A DNA stretch of 64,000 bases from Pseudomonas putida (GTDB lineage Bacteria > Pseudomonadota > Gammaproteobacteria > Pseudomonadales > Pseudomonadaceae), in contig NZ_JANHLE010000018.1 of assembly GCF_028682475.1 (NCBI RefSeq), positions 60,995-124,994 of the forward strand. Reading direction: 5' to 3'. The translations under genes and the position numbers were made by a program. Shown in pieces: positions 21,667 to 29,876 of the stretch. Numbering within the stretch: position 1 is the first letter of the stretch; every line of letters starts with the position of its first letter. Under the pieces are notes generated by a model. It searched no databases. It was given only the letters and a program-made list of their open reading frames with translations, and had not been told where the DNA came from.

Positions 21667-23568
21667 ATGTCGCACCAATCCGAATTGATCAGCGAGGACA
21701 TCCTCGCTTACCTGGCCCAGCACGAACGTAAAGAACTGCTGCGCTTTTTGACCTGCGGTAACGTCGACGACGGCAAGAGCACCCTGATCGGGCGCCTGCT
21801 GCACGACTCGAAGATGATCTACGAAGACCATCTGGAAGCCATCACCCGCGATTCGAAGAAAGTCGGCACCACCGGTGACGACATCGACCTGGCGTTGCTG
21901 GTCGACGGCCTGCAGGCCGAGCGCGAGCAGGGCATCACCATCGATGTCGCCTACCGCTACTTCTCCACCGCCAAGCGCAAGTTCATCATCGCCGACACCC
22001 CGGGCCACGAGCAGTACACCCGCAACATGGCCACCGGTGCGTCCACCTGCGACCTGGCGATCATCCTCGTCGATGCCCGTTACGGCGTGCAGACCCAGAC
22101 CCGCCGCCACAGCTACATCGCCTCCTTGCTGGGCATCAAGCACATCGTCGTTGCCGTGAACAAGATGGACCTCAAAGGCTTCGACCAGGGCGTGTTCGAA
22201 AGCATCAAGGCTGACTACCTGCAGTTTGCCGAAGCCATCAACATGAGCCCGAGCAGCCTGCATTTCGTGCCGATGTCGGCGCTCAAGGGCGACAACGTGG
22301 TCAACCGCAGCGAGCGTTCGCCGTGGTACACCGGCCCGGCGTTGATGGAAATCCTTGAAACCGTGGAAGTGGCGGCCGACCGCAACTTCACCGACCTGCG
22401 TTTCCCGGTGCAGTACGTCAACCGGCCGAACCTGAACTTCCGTGGCTTTGCCGGCACCCTGGCCAGCGGCGTGGTGCACAAGGGCGATGAAATCGTCGTG
22501 CTGCCGTCGGGCAAGAGCAGCCGGGTCAAGTCCATCGTCACCTTCGAAGGTGAGCTGGAAAACGCCGGCCCCGGCCAGGCCGTGACCCTGACCATGGAAG
22601 ACGAGATCGACATCTCCCGTGGCGACCTGCTGGTGCATGCCGACAACGTCCCGCCAGTGACCGACCAGTTCGACGCCATGCTCGTGTGGATGGCCGAAGA
22701 GCCGATGCTGCCGGGCAAGAAATACGACATCAAGCGCGCCACCAGCTACGTGCCGGGCTCGATTGCCAGCATCGCCCACAAAGTCGATGTGAACACCCTG
22801 GAGCAGGGCGCAGCCAGTGCGTTGCAGCTCAATGAAATCGGCAAGGTCAAGGTCAGCCTCGACGCCCCGATCGCGCTGGACGGCTATGACAGCAACCGCA
22901 CCACCGGTGCCTTTATCGTCATTGACCGTTTGACCAACGGCACCGTTGGCGCCGGCATGATCATCGCACCGCCGGTCGTGCCGCACGGCACCATCGGTCA
23001 GCACGGCAAACTGGCTCACGTCGATACCGCAGAGCGTGCCCTGCGTTTTGGCCAGCAGCCAGCCACGGTGTTGTTCAGCGGCCTGTCGGGCGCTGGCAAG
23101 AGCACCCTGGCCTACGCCGTTGAGCGTAAATTGTTCGACATGGGCCGTGCGGTCTATGTGCTCGATGGCCAGAACCTGCGTCACGACCTGAACAAAGGCC
23201 TGCCACAGGACCGCGCCGGGCGCACCGAGAACTGGCGTCGTGCTGCGCATGTAGCGCGTCAGTTCAACGAAGCTGGCCTGCTGACCCTGGCCGCTTTCGT
23301 TGCCCCGGATGCCGAAGGCCGTGAACAGGCCAAGGCACTGATCGGCAACGAGCGCTTGCTCACCGTTTACGTCCAGGCCTCGCCAATGGCCTGCCGCGAG
23401 CGTGACCCGCAAGGCCTGTACGCTGCCGGTGGCGACAACATCCCGGGCGAAAGCTTCCCGTACGACGTGCCGCTGGATGCCGATCTGGTGATCGATACCC
23501 AGAACGTCAGCCTGGAAGACGGCGTCAAGCAGGTGCTGGAGCTGTTGCGTAAGCGTGGTGCGATCTAA
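21667..23568 (+). CDS. cysNC: CysNC, ATP sulfurylase GTPase subunit fused to APS kinase
   Basis: Bifunctional protein of 633 residues. The N-terminal GTPase (about 25-240) has G1 [10 protein letters not shown]3 DTPGHEQ and G4 NKMD, followed by EF-Tu-like beta-barrel domains to about 440. The C-terminal APS kinase (about 465-633) has Walker [10 protein letters not shown] at about 472-480 and phosphorylates APS to PAPS. The E. coli CysC phosphoserine motif FISP reads FVAP here; the Pseudomonas homologues I recall share this. The fusion is the normal Pseudomonas arrangement. An intrinsic terminator follows, so cysD-cysNC is a two-gene unit. Confidence 0.96.
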   Translation: MSHQSELISEDILAYLAQHERKELLRFLTCGNVDDGKSTLIGRLLHDSKMIYEDHLEAITRDSKKVGTTGDDIDLALLVDGLQAEREQGITIDVAYRYFSTAKRKFIIADTPGHEQYTRNMATGASTCDLAIILVDARYGVQTQTRRHSYIASLLGIKHIVVAVNKMDLKGFDQGVFESIKADYLQFAEAINMSPSSLHFVPMSALKGDNVVNRSERSPWYTGPALMEILETVEVAADRNFTDLRFPVQYVNRPNLNFRGFAGTLASGVVHKGDEIVVLPSGKSSRVKSIVTFEGELENAGPGQAVTLTMEDEIDISRGDLLVHADNVPPVTDQFDAMLVWMAEEPMLPGKKYDIKRATSYVPGSIASIAHKVDVNTLEQGAASALQLNEIGKVKVSLDAPIALDGYDSNRTTGAFIVIDRLTNGTVGAGMIIAPPVVPHGTIGQHGKLAHVDTAERALRFGQQPATVLFSGLSGAGKSTLAYAVERKLFDMGRAVYVLDGQNLRHDLNKGLPQDRAGRTENWRRAAHVARQFNEAGLLTLAAFVAPDAEGREQAKALIGNERLLTVYVQASPMACRERDPQGLYAAGGDNIPGESFPYDVPLDADLVIDTQNVSLEDGVKQVLELLRKRGAI

Positions 23569-23587
23569 GCGTTACCTGTGAACAAGA

Positions 23588-23611
23588 AACCCCACTTCGG
23601 TGGGGTTTTTT
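23588..23611 (+). terminator. Rho-independent terminator of cysD-cysNC
   Basis: Stem AACCCCAC / GTGGGGTT with a TTCG tetraloop, followed by a run of T, 20 bases after the cysNC stop. Confidence 0.93.
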
Positions 23612-23658
23612 GTTGTCCGCAGAACAGCTTTTTCATAGTGCAATCGGCCAGTTTATTT

Positions 23659-23802
23659 TTAGTTGGCCCTTCTGTTGCACATTTGCATATTAGGATCCAT
23701 GTCGCATTTGAACTGTCGTTCATAAAGTGGCTGCGTTAGCGTGAACGCCCCATTGCCGCAAGCGGATAACGTCATTGCGCAAAGGATTAATATGAATTTC
23801 AT
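23659..23802 (-). CDS. Putative small lipoprotein (unrecognised)
   Basis: A 47-residue product, MKFILILCAMTLSACGNGAF..., with a charged residue, hydrophobic core and LSAC lipobox, so cleavage before Cys15 would leave a mature 33-residue lipoprotein with two further cysteines (near 34 and 42). The frame remains open upstream to 23940, but that extension lacks coding character. No strong ribosome-binding site is visible. It lies between the convergent-side cysNC terminator and mdeR on the mdeR strand. I do not recognise the family; the sequence is AT-richer than its neighbours. It could be a chance ORF. Confidence 0.45.
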   Translation of the reverse strand: MKFILILCAMTLSACGNGAFTLTQPLYERQFKCDMDPNMQMCNRRAN

Positions 23803-23943
23803 GGGACGCCACTGCCTCGTATCGGGATGATCCAATAATCTTCCCGCACGGGTGGTGAGAACATACCAACGCTTCCCATTGTCCAGTAGGTCAAAAACTG
23901 TTCGGCGGTAGGATTTAGCTCTCCCTGTGAGTAGGAACACTAC

Positions 23944-24423
23944 TCAAATATGCTTCTCCGAAACCGGAATCACTCGCTTCTCCTTCACCGCCTTGAACGA
24001 AAAGCTCGAGTAAATCTCCTTCACCCCCGGCAAACGTTGCAGCACCTCCCGGGCGAACTCGCCGAACGACTCCAGGTCCCGCGCCAGAATCTCCAGCAGG
24101 AAGTCATAGCGCCCGGAGATGTTGTGACAGGCAACGATCTCGGGAATCTCCATCAGCCGCTGCTCAAAGGCCCGGGCCATTTCCTTGGAGTGCGAGTCCA
24201 TCATGATGCTGACAAAAGCAGTGACGCCAAAGCCCAGGGCCTTGGGTGACAGGACGGCCTGGTAGCCGGTGATGTAGCCGTTCTCTTCCAGTAGTTTGAC
24301 CCGCCGCCAGCACGGCGAGGTGGTCAGCGCGACACTGTCGGCAAGTTCGGAAATGGTCAGTCGCGCGTTGTCCTGCAGGGCAGCCAACAAAGCGCGGTCG
24401 GTTCGGTCGATGGCGGTAGGCAT
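23944..24423 (-). CDS. mdeR: MdeR, Lrp/AsnC-family regulator of methionine catabolism
   Basis: Lrp-type regulator of 159 residues: an N-terminal HTH (about 5-55; RTDRALLAALQDNARLTISE, SPCWRRVKLLEENGYI) and a C-terminal RAM/AsnC ligand domain (about 65-150; VSGRYD-like segment reads ISGRYDFLLEI). The ATG giving MPTAIDRTDRALL is chosen over an in-frame ATG at 24471 because it matches the family. It is divergent from mdeA, as in the P. putida mdeRAB cluster, where the Lrp-like MdeR activates mdeAB. The name rests on this context. Confidence 0.85.
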   Translation of the reverse strand: MPTAIDRTDRALLAALQDNARLTISELADSVALTTSPCWRRVKLLEENGYITGYQAVLSPKALGFGVTAFVSIMMDSHSKEMARAFEQRLMEIPEIVACHNISGRYDFLLEILARDLESFGEFAREVLQRLPGVKEIYSSFSFKAVKEKRVIPVSEKHI

Positions 24424-24466
24424 GATTTGCCCTCCGTGGCCTGAATTCATAGTTTTTTTGTTAATA

Positions 24467-24526
24467 ACCACCGTTGGTAGTGGTCATATTTGGAAAAAAA
24501 TCAGCACCTCAGTGGCATAAGCTTAT
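24467..24526. promoter_or_regulatory. Possible MdeR operator region between mdeR and mdeA
   Basis: The 127-base divergent gap is AT-rich and holds two short palindromes: ACCAC...GTGGT (24467-24484, 8-base loop) and ATAAGCTTAT (24517-24526), the latter 25 bases before mdeA. Lrp-family proteins often bind such imperfect AT-rich dyads. Assignment to MdeR is inference from position only. Confidence 0.35.
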
Positions 24527-24550
24527 AACAAACCACAAGAGGCTGTTGTC

Positions 24551-25747
24551 ATGAGCGGCTCCACCAAGGATTCAGGTTTTGCTACCCGTGCCATCCACCA
24601 CGGCTACGACCCAATGAGCCACCAGGGCTCACTGGTGCCGCCGGTCTACCAGACTGCCACCTTTGCCTTTCCCACGGTTGAGTACGGCGCAGCCTGCTTT
24701 GCCGGGGAACAGAGCGGACATTTCTACACGCGTATATCCAACCCGACCCTGGCGCTACTGGAAGAGCGCATGGCTTCGCTTGAAGGCGGTGAGGCCGGGT
24801 TGGCCCTGGCTTCGGGGATGGGCGCGATCACCGCGACCTTGTGGACCCTGCTGCGGCCGGGTGATGAAGTATTGGTAGGGCGAACCTTGTACGGCTGCAC
24901 CTTTGCCTTTCTGCACCATGGTATCGGTGAGTTCGGGGTCAAGGTGCGTCATGTCGACATGACCGATCTGCAGGCGCTGGAAGCGGCGATCACCGGGCAA
25001 ACCAAGGTGATCTACTTCGAAACACCGGCCAACCCGAACATGCAGATGGCCGATATCGCCGCCGTGGCGGCACTTGCGCACAAGCACGCCATCACTGTGG
25101 TGGTCGATAACACCTACTGCACACCCTACCTGCAACGGCCGCTGGAGCTGGGTGCGGACCTGGTGGTGCATTCGGCGACCAAGTACCTGAGTGGCCATGG
25201 TGATATCACCGCCGGCCTGGTGGTCGGGTGCAAGGCACTGGTGGACCGGATTCGCCTCGAGGGCCTCAAGGACATGACCGGTGCAGTGATGTCGCCCCAG
25301 GATGCCGCCTTGCTGATGCGCGGTATAAAGACCCTGAACCTGCGCATGGAGCGTCATTGCAGCAGCGCCCAGACCATCGCCGAGTACCTCGAGCAGCATC
25401 CGGCCGTGGAGTTGATCAACTATCCGGGCCTGCCCGGGTTCGCGCAATACGAACTGGCCCAGCGGCAGATGCGCCTGCCCGGCGGCATGATCGCCTTTGA
25501 ACTCAAAGGCGGGATCAGTGCCGGGCGACGCTTCATGAACGCCCTGCAACTGTTCTGCCGCGCCGTCAGTCTGGGCGATGCCGAGTCCCTGGCCCAGCAC
25601 CCGGCAAGCATGACCCATTCCAGCTATACCCCTGAAGAGCGTGCCCAGTACGGCATCTCTGAGGGATTGGTGCGGCTGTCGGTCGGGCTTGAAGATATCG
25701 ACGACCTGCTGGCCGATATCGAGCAGGCAATGCAGGCCTGCGTCTGA
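24551..25747 (+). CDS. mdeA: MdeA, L-methionine gamma-lyase
   Basis: Pyridoxal-phosphate enzyme of 398 residues that splits L-methionine into methanethiol, ammonia and 2-oxobutyrate. The N-terminus GFATRAIHHGYDP and most of the sequence match P. putida MGL as I recall it. Numbering agrees: Tyr114 and the hallmark Cys116 in LYGCTF, and the PLP lysine Lys211 in HSATKYLSGHG. Cys116 separates true methionine gamma-lyases from cystathionine gamma-lyases. It is divergent from mdeR and 25 bases upstream of mdeB. It releases volatile thiol, next to the sulfate-activating cysD-cysNC. Confidence 0.95.
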   Translation: MSGSTKDSGFATRAIHHGYDPMSHQGSLVPPVYQTATFAFPTVEYGAACFAGEQSGHFYTRISNPTLALLEERMASLEGGEAGLALASGMGAITATLWTLLRPGDEVLVGRTLYGCTFAFLHHGIGEFGVKVRHVDMTDLQALEAAITGQTKVIYFETPANPNMQMADIAAVAALAHKHAITVVVDNTYCTPYLQRPLELGADLVVHSATKYLSGHGDITAGLVVGCKALVDRIRLEGLKDMTGAVMSPQDAALLMRGIKTLNLRMERHCSSAQTIAEYLEQHPAVELINYPGLPGFAQYELAQRQMRLPGGMIAFELKGGISAGRRFMNALQLFCRAVSLGDAESLAQHPASMTHSSYTPEERAQYGISEGLVRLSVGLEDIDDLLADIEQAMQACV

Positions 25748-25772
25748 AACCATCAAGGATGAGGCCAATGCA

Positions 25773-28484
25773 ATGGTGGCAATGATGAGCCTTGTGCCCG
25801 GTGAAGGTGTGCCGCGCCGATTGGGTGATGATCCACACGCCGACAGCGATCCGGGCGAAACCGCCGAGTGGCTCGACGCGCTGGATTCGACCTTGCAGCA
25901 CTGTGGGCCGGAGCGTGCGCGGTTTCTCCTTGAGCAACTGCAGGCGCATGCACGTGAGCTGGGCCTGGAGCAAGGTGTCCAGGCCTTCTCGGCCTACCGC
26001 AATACCTTGTCGGTAGAGCAGCAGGGCGCCTATCCGGGTGATCTGGAGCTGGAAGAGCGGATCACCAGCCTGCTGCGCTGGAACGCCCTGGCCATGGTGA
26101 TGCGGGCCAACCATGCCTATGGCGACCTGGGCGGACACATCGCCAGTTACGCTTCGGCAGCGGAAATCTTCGAAGTGGGCTTCCAGCACTTCTTTCGGGG
26201 CGAGGCCGGCGCTGAACAACGCAGCGCCGACCTGGTGTTTTTCCAGCCGCATTCGGCGCCGGGCATTTATGCCCGAGCCTTTCTCGAAGGGCGGTTGAGT
26301 GAAGAGCAGCTGGCCAGTTACCGTCAGGAAGTCGCTGGCCATGGTTTGTGCTCTTATCCACATCCCTGGCTGATGCCTGACTTCTGGCAGTTTCCTACCG
26401 GCTCCATGGGTATCGGCCCGCTCAATGCGGTCTACCAGGCACGGTTCATGCGCTACCTGCACAACCGCCAGTTGCTCGACACCAGTGCCCGGCACGTCTG
26501 GGGTGTGTTCGGCGATGGCGAGATGGACGAGCCGGAATCCATCGCCGGCCTGACCCTGGCCGCGCGCGAGCAGCTGGATAACCTCACTTTTGTGGTCAAC
26601 TGCAACCTGCAGCGTCTGGACGGCCCGGTACGCGGTAATGGTCAGATCATTCAGGAGCTGGAGGCGCTGTTCCACGGCGCTGGCTGGAATGTGATCAAGG
26701 TGCTCTGGGGTTCGGAGTGGGACGCGCTGTTTGCGCGCGACAGCGAGCACGTTTTGCTGCGCCAGCTGGCGGCAACCCCGGATGGCCAGTTCCAGAACCT
26801 GGGTGCCAAAGACGGCACCTACAACCTTGAACACTTCTTCAACCAGCAGCCGGCCCTGCAGAAACTGGTCGAGCACATGAGCTCCGAGGATATCAACGCG
26901 CTCAAGCGTGGCGGCCACGATTTTCGCAAGTTGTACGCCGCCTTTGCCTCGGCCAAGGCCTGCAAAGGGCGGCCAAGCGTGATCCTGGCGAAAACCAAGA
27001 AAGGCTACGGGATGAGCGCGGCCGGCGAGTCACGCATGACTGCGCATCAAGCGAAGAAACTCGATGTCCAGGCCTTGCTGGCTTTTCGCGATCGCTTTCA
27101 TTTGCCGCTCAGCGACAGTCAGGTCGAGCAGTTGCAGTTCTATCGCCCGGCCGACGACAGCGCTGAAATGCGCTACCTGCGTGAGCGCCGCGCCGTGCTC
27201 GGCGGGCCATTACCCGCTCGGCGCAGTGACGTGCGCCCGGTACCGGTGCCGGCGCTGGAGGCCATGGGTGGTTTTGCCTTGCAGGCCGATGGCAAGGAAA
27301 TGTCCACCACGATGGCGGCGGTGCGCATGCTCAGTGCCTGGCTCAAGTCCCCGGAGCTGGGGCCGCGCGTGGTGCCGATCGTCGCTGATGAGGCACGAAC
27401 CTTCGGCATGGCAAGTCTGTTCCGCCAGATCGGTATTTATTCACCTCAAGGGCAGTGTTATGAGCCCGAGGATGCCGGGTCACTGCTGTCTTACAAGGAA
27501 GCTCGTGACGGTCAATTGCTGGAGGAGGGGATCACCGAAGCCGGGGCGATTTCCTCCTGGGTGGCGGCGGCAACGTCTTACGCGGTGCATGGCGAGCCGA
27601 TGCTGCCGGTGTACATCTACTACTCGATGTTCGGTTTCCAGCGCGTCGGCGATCTGATCTGGGCTGCCGCCGATCAACGTGCCCGTGGTCTGCTGTTGGG
27701 GGCTACTGCCGGACGTACGACCCTGGGGGGAGAAGGCTTGCAACATCAGGACGGTTCGAGTCTGGTCATGGCCTCGATGGTGCCCAACTGCCGGGCCTGG
27801 GAGCCCTGCTTTGCCGGTGAGCTGGCGGTGATTCTCGAATATGCGGCGCGGCGCATGCTCAGCGAGCAACACGACGAGTTTCATTACGTGGCGGTGATGA
27901 ACGAAAATTATCCACAACCTTCCCTGCCAGCGCAGGTGCATGAAGAGGTTTTGCGCGGCATGTACCGCTATGTCGAACAGCGCGTAGCTGCGGCTCAGGG
28001 GCGTGTGCGCTTGCTGGGTTCCGGGGCGATTCTGCGTGAAGCCATCGCTGCCAGCGAACTGCTGGCCCGCGATTGGCAGATTGAGAGTGAAGTGTTCAGT
28101 GTCACCAGTTTTAGCGAGCTGGCGCGCGAGGCGCGGGATGTGGATCGCGCCTGTCGCCTGGGGCAGGACGGCGCGGGTGTGAGTCACCTGCAGCGTTGCC
28201 TGCAAGGCAGTGAGCCGGTGATCGCTGCCAGCGACTACGTGCGTGCCTGGCCGCAACTGATTGCCGAGTATGTGCAGGCGCCCTACGTGACCTTGGGGAC
28301 TGATGGTTTTGGCCGCAGCGATACACGGCAGCAGCTGAGGCGCTTTTTCGAAGTTGATCGCTTCAGTATCGTGCTGGCCAGTTTGCACAGCCTGGTGAGG
28401 CAGGGGTGTGTCGAGCGGCAGGTGCTGGATCAGGCGCTTGAGCGCTATGGGCACGGCGCGGAGACTGCGCCCTGGTATTGCTGA
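25773..28484 (+). CDS. mdeB: MdeB, homodimeric 2-oxoacid dehydrogenase E1 (2-oxobutyrate type)
   Basis: E1 component of 903 residues resembling AceE, the thiamine-diphosphate pyruvate dehydrogenase subunit. The TPP motif is GDGEMDEPES at 247-256 with NCNLQRLDGPVRGN after it, and further AceE-like blocks are KTKKGYGMS, EARTFGM, YYSMFGFQRVGDLIWAAADQ (length limited here) and GRTTLGGEGLQHQDG. In P. putida mdeB encodes an oxoacid dehydrogenase with preference for 2-oxobutyrate, the MdeA product. ATG 25773 is chosen because AAGGATGAGG ends eight bases upstream; in-frame ATGs at 25782 and 25785 are possible. No E2 or E3 gene is adjacent, so those subunits must be shared. Confidence 0.9.
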   Translation: MVAMMSLVPGEGVPRRLGDDPHADSDPGETAEWLDALDSTLQHCGPERARFLLEQLQAHARELGLEQGVQAFSAYRNTLSVEQQGAYPGDLELEERITSLLRWNALAMVMRANHAYGDLGGHIASYASAAEIFEVGFQHFFRGEAGAEQRSADLVFFQPHSAPGIYARAFLEGRLSEEQLASYRQEVAGHGLCSYPHPWLMPDFWQFPTGSMGIGPLNAVYQARFMRYLHNRQLLDTSARHVWGVFGDGEMDEPESIAGLTLAAREQLDNLTFVVNCNLQRLDGPVRGNGQIIQELEALFHGAGWNVIKVLWGSEWDALFARDSEHVLLRQLAATPDGQFQNLGAKDGTYNLEHFFNQQPALQKLVEHMSSEDINALKRGGHDFRKLYAAFASAKACKGRPSVILAKTKKGYGMSAAGESRMTAHQAKKLDVQALLAFRDRFHLPLSDSQVEQLQFYRPADDSAEMRYLRERRAVLGGPLPARRSDVRPVPVPALEAMGGFALQADGKEMSTTMAAVRMLSAWLKSPELGPRVVPIVADEARTFGMASLFRQIGIYSPQGQCYEPEDAGSLLSYKEARDGQLLEEGITEAGAISSWVAAATSYAVHGEPMLPVYIYYSMFGFQRVGDLIWAAADQRARGLLLGATAGRTTLGGEGLQHQDGSSLVMASMVPNCRAWEPCFAGELAVILEYAARRMLSEQHDEFHYVAVMNENYPQPSLPAQVHEEVLRGMYRYVEQRVAAAQGRVRLLGSGAILREAIAASELLARDWQIESEVFSVTSFSELAREARDVDRACRLGQDGAGVSHLQRCLQGSEPVIAASDYVRAWPQLIAEYVQAPYVTLGTDGFGRSDTRQQLRRFFEVDRFSIVLASLHSLVRQGCVERQVLDQALERYGHGAETAPWYC

Positions 28485-28540
28485 AAATAGCAGGGCGGAA
28501 ATAGGTTCTTTACGGAATCCCGGGGAGCATGATCTTGGGG

Positions 28541-28590
28541 CTGGGCTGGGCTGGGCTGGGCTGGGCTGGGCTGGGCTGGGCTGGGCTGGG
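28541..28590. repeat. CTGGG pentanucleotide microsatellite, 10 copies
   Basis: Ten uninterrupted copies of CTGGG, preceded by TTGGGG and followed by CTTCG, within the left arm of the nested element. The equivalent place in the right arm (29217-29231) has three copies of the related unit TTGGG on the opposite strand. Confidence 0.95.
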
Positions 28591-28858
28591 CTTCGAATGC
28601 GAGCTTATCCATTCGATGTGGCGCCGCTGCCGGCCCCTTCCGCCTTTACGGCGGCCTACTTTCCTCTTGGGGAAAGTAGGCAAAGCCGCCTGCTCCTGCA
28701 TCCGGCCCTACGCTGCGCTCCGGGTCCCCTCGCTCCGGTGCCTCCTGAAGTCGCAAAGTTACGGGCGGCGCTTGCGCTTACGCATCTTCGAAATCAGATA
28801 CTGGCGCAGCCAAGCTGATTTCACGCGGGACAAGCCCGCTTGCAAAGCAAGCATCGAC

Positions 28859-28900
28859 TCGCTCTCGCTCTCGCTCTCGCTCTCGCTCTCGCTCTCGCTT
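28859..28900. repeat. TCGCTC hexanucleotide microsatellite, 6 perfect copies plus one imperfect
   Basis: Six perfect TCGCTC units and a seventh ending in T, in the central part of the nested element. Translated in any frame it gives Ser-Leu, Ser-Arg or Ser-Glu repeats that are not real protein. Copy number could vary by slippage. Confidence 0.95.
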
Positions 28901-29266
28901 TTGATCTTGACCTTCGTGTGCGGGAGTTCAGGCGCCACAGATTGCGACTTCAGGAGGCTGAGCGGAGGTACCTGTAGGGGCCAGTGCGTAGCACCTTCGG
29001 CGTAGCCGAAGAGCGCGAGCCTACGACTTGGCGTAGCAAGTCGTAGGCCGCGTGGCCCCAGAAGGTGCCGTAGCGAAGGGACCCGGAGCGCAGCGTAGGG
29101 CCGGATGCAGGAGCCAGCGGCTTTGCCTACTTTCCCCAAGAGGAAAGTAGGCCGCCGTAAGGGCGGAAGGGGCCGGCAGCGTCGCCACATGGAATGGATA
29201 AGCTCGCGCCTCAGCAACCCAACCCAACCCAAGAATCATAGCTCCCCCGGGATTCCGTGAAGAGCC

Positions 29267-29295
29267 AAAAAAAAGCCCCGCCAATCGGCGGGGCT
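29267..29295 (-). terminator. Rho-independent terminator of zapG
   Basis: On the minus strand, stem AGCCCCGCC / GGCGGGGCT (29295-29287 and 29282-29274) with a four-base loop runs into eight T residues. It begins six bases after the zapG stop and abuts the nested repeat. Confidence 0.92.
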
Positions 29296-29300
29296 ATTTG

Positions 29301-29738
29301 TCAGTTACGCTTGAGCCCGTAATGCTCATCGAGCATGCCCGGTGCGTTCGGCGCTTTCGGCGCGTAGTCACGCGGTACTTCAGTATCCTTCGGTGGTGTC
29401 AGGCGATCACGCGGGGCCTGTACGGCTTCCGAGTGCAGGGAGGCCAGCAGGCGCTGGCGGGTCAGTTCGTCCAGGGCCAGGCGGTTGGCGCCATCGGCCA
29501 GGTGGTCCTGAACTTCCTGGTAACTTTGGGTCAGTTTCTTGACCAGCGCAGCCGTACTGTTGAAGTGAGTAACCACCTCGTTCTGGTAGCTGTCGAAACG
29601 TTCCTGGATATCATCCAGCTGGCGCTGAGTGCTGCTCGGGGCGGCATTGGGCAGCAGGCGGGCGACCAGGAAACCAACGACGACACCCACGACGAGGGCC
29701 AGGGTCGGCAACAACCAAACTAAGAGCGAGAGTTCCAC
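29301..29738 (-). CDS. zapG: ZapG/YhcB family inner-membrane protein (DUF1043)
   Basis: Protein of 145 residues. One N-terminal transmembrane segment (LLVWLLPTLALVVGVVVGFL, about 5-25) is followed by a coiled coil (about 35-95; QRQLDDIQERFDSYQNEVVTHF) and a proline-rich tail. YhcB/ZapG in E. coli links envelope growth and cell division and interacts with divisome and elongasome proteins. It is the only gene on its strand here and ends at a strong terminator. Confidence 0.9.
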   Translation of the reverse strand: MELSLLVWLLPTLALVVGVVVGFLVARLLPNAAPSSTQRQLDDIQERFDSYQNEVVTHFNSTAALVKKLTQSYQEVQDHLADGANRLALDELTRQRLLASLHSEAVQAPRDRLTPPKDTEVPRDYAPKAPNAPGMLDEHYGLKRN

Positions 29739-29876
29739 GAGTCCTTCCTCTATAAACGGCTTTGCTTTACGTTAACGGCTCGGACCTGCGCTGTATACCG
29801 CGAACGATCGCAAATATCTCAGACAGAATCATTCAGCTAGACGAGTCGACCCTTTCCGAGGTCACGGAGTTTATCC

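Larger units (their letters stand above)
28507..29263. repeat. Large nested inverted-repeat element
   Basis: Two facing arms (28507-28745 and 29063-29263) share long imperfect complementarity: an end with ACGGAATCCCGGGG, a TGGG microsatellite, GAGCTTATCCATTC, a GGCGGCCTACTTTCC hairpin block and a CTACGCTGCGCTCCGGGTCC block. Each arm holds an internal hairpin, CCTACTTTCC / GGAAAGTAGG. Between them lie a perfect 16-bp inverted pair (28741-28756 with 28942-28957), the TCGCTC array, and hairpins at 28995-29011 and 29019-29048. It fills the mdeB-zapG gap. Open frames within it are repetitive and not believable genes. It could be a non-autonomous mobile repeat or two oppositely inserted copies of one intergenic repeat family. 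Confidence 0.85.

Noticed and set aside
21649..23412. Long minus-strand open frame (587 codons) opposite cysNC
   Set aside because: Antisense shadow of cysNC with the same His/Val-rich composition and no ribosome-binding site.
28859..28900. Short regular repeats considered as CRISPR
   Set aside because: Units of 5-6 bases with no spacers and no cas genes.
28529..29005. Open frame with repeated Ser-Leu residues, and two further frames in 28759-29284
   Set aside because: Their content comes from the microsatellites and inverted arms; both arms give the same peptides in opposite orientation, so they are repeat artefacts.
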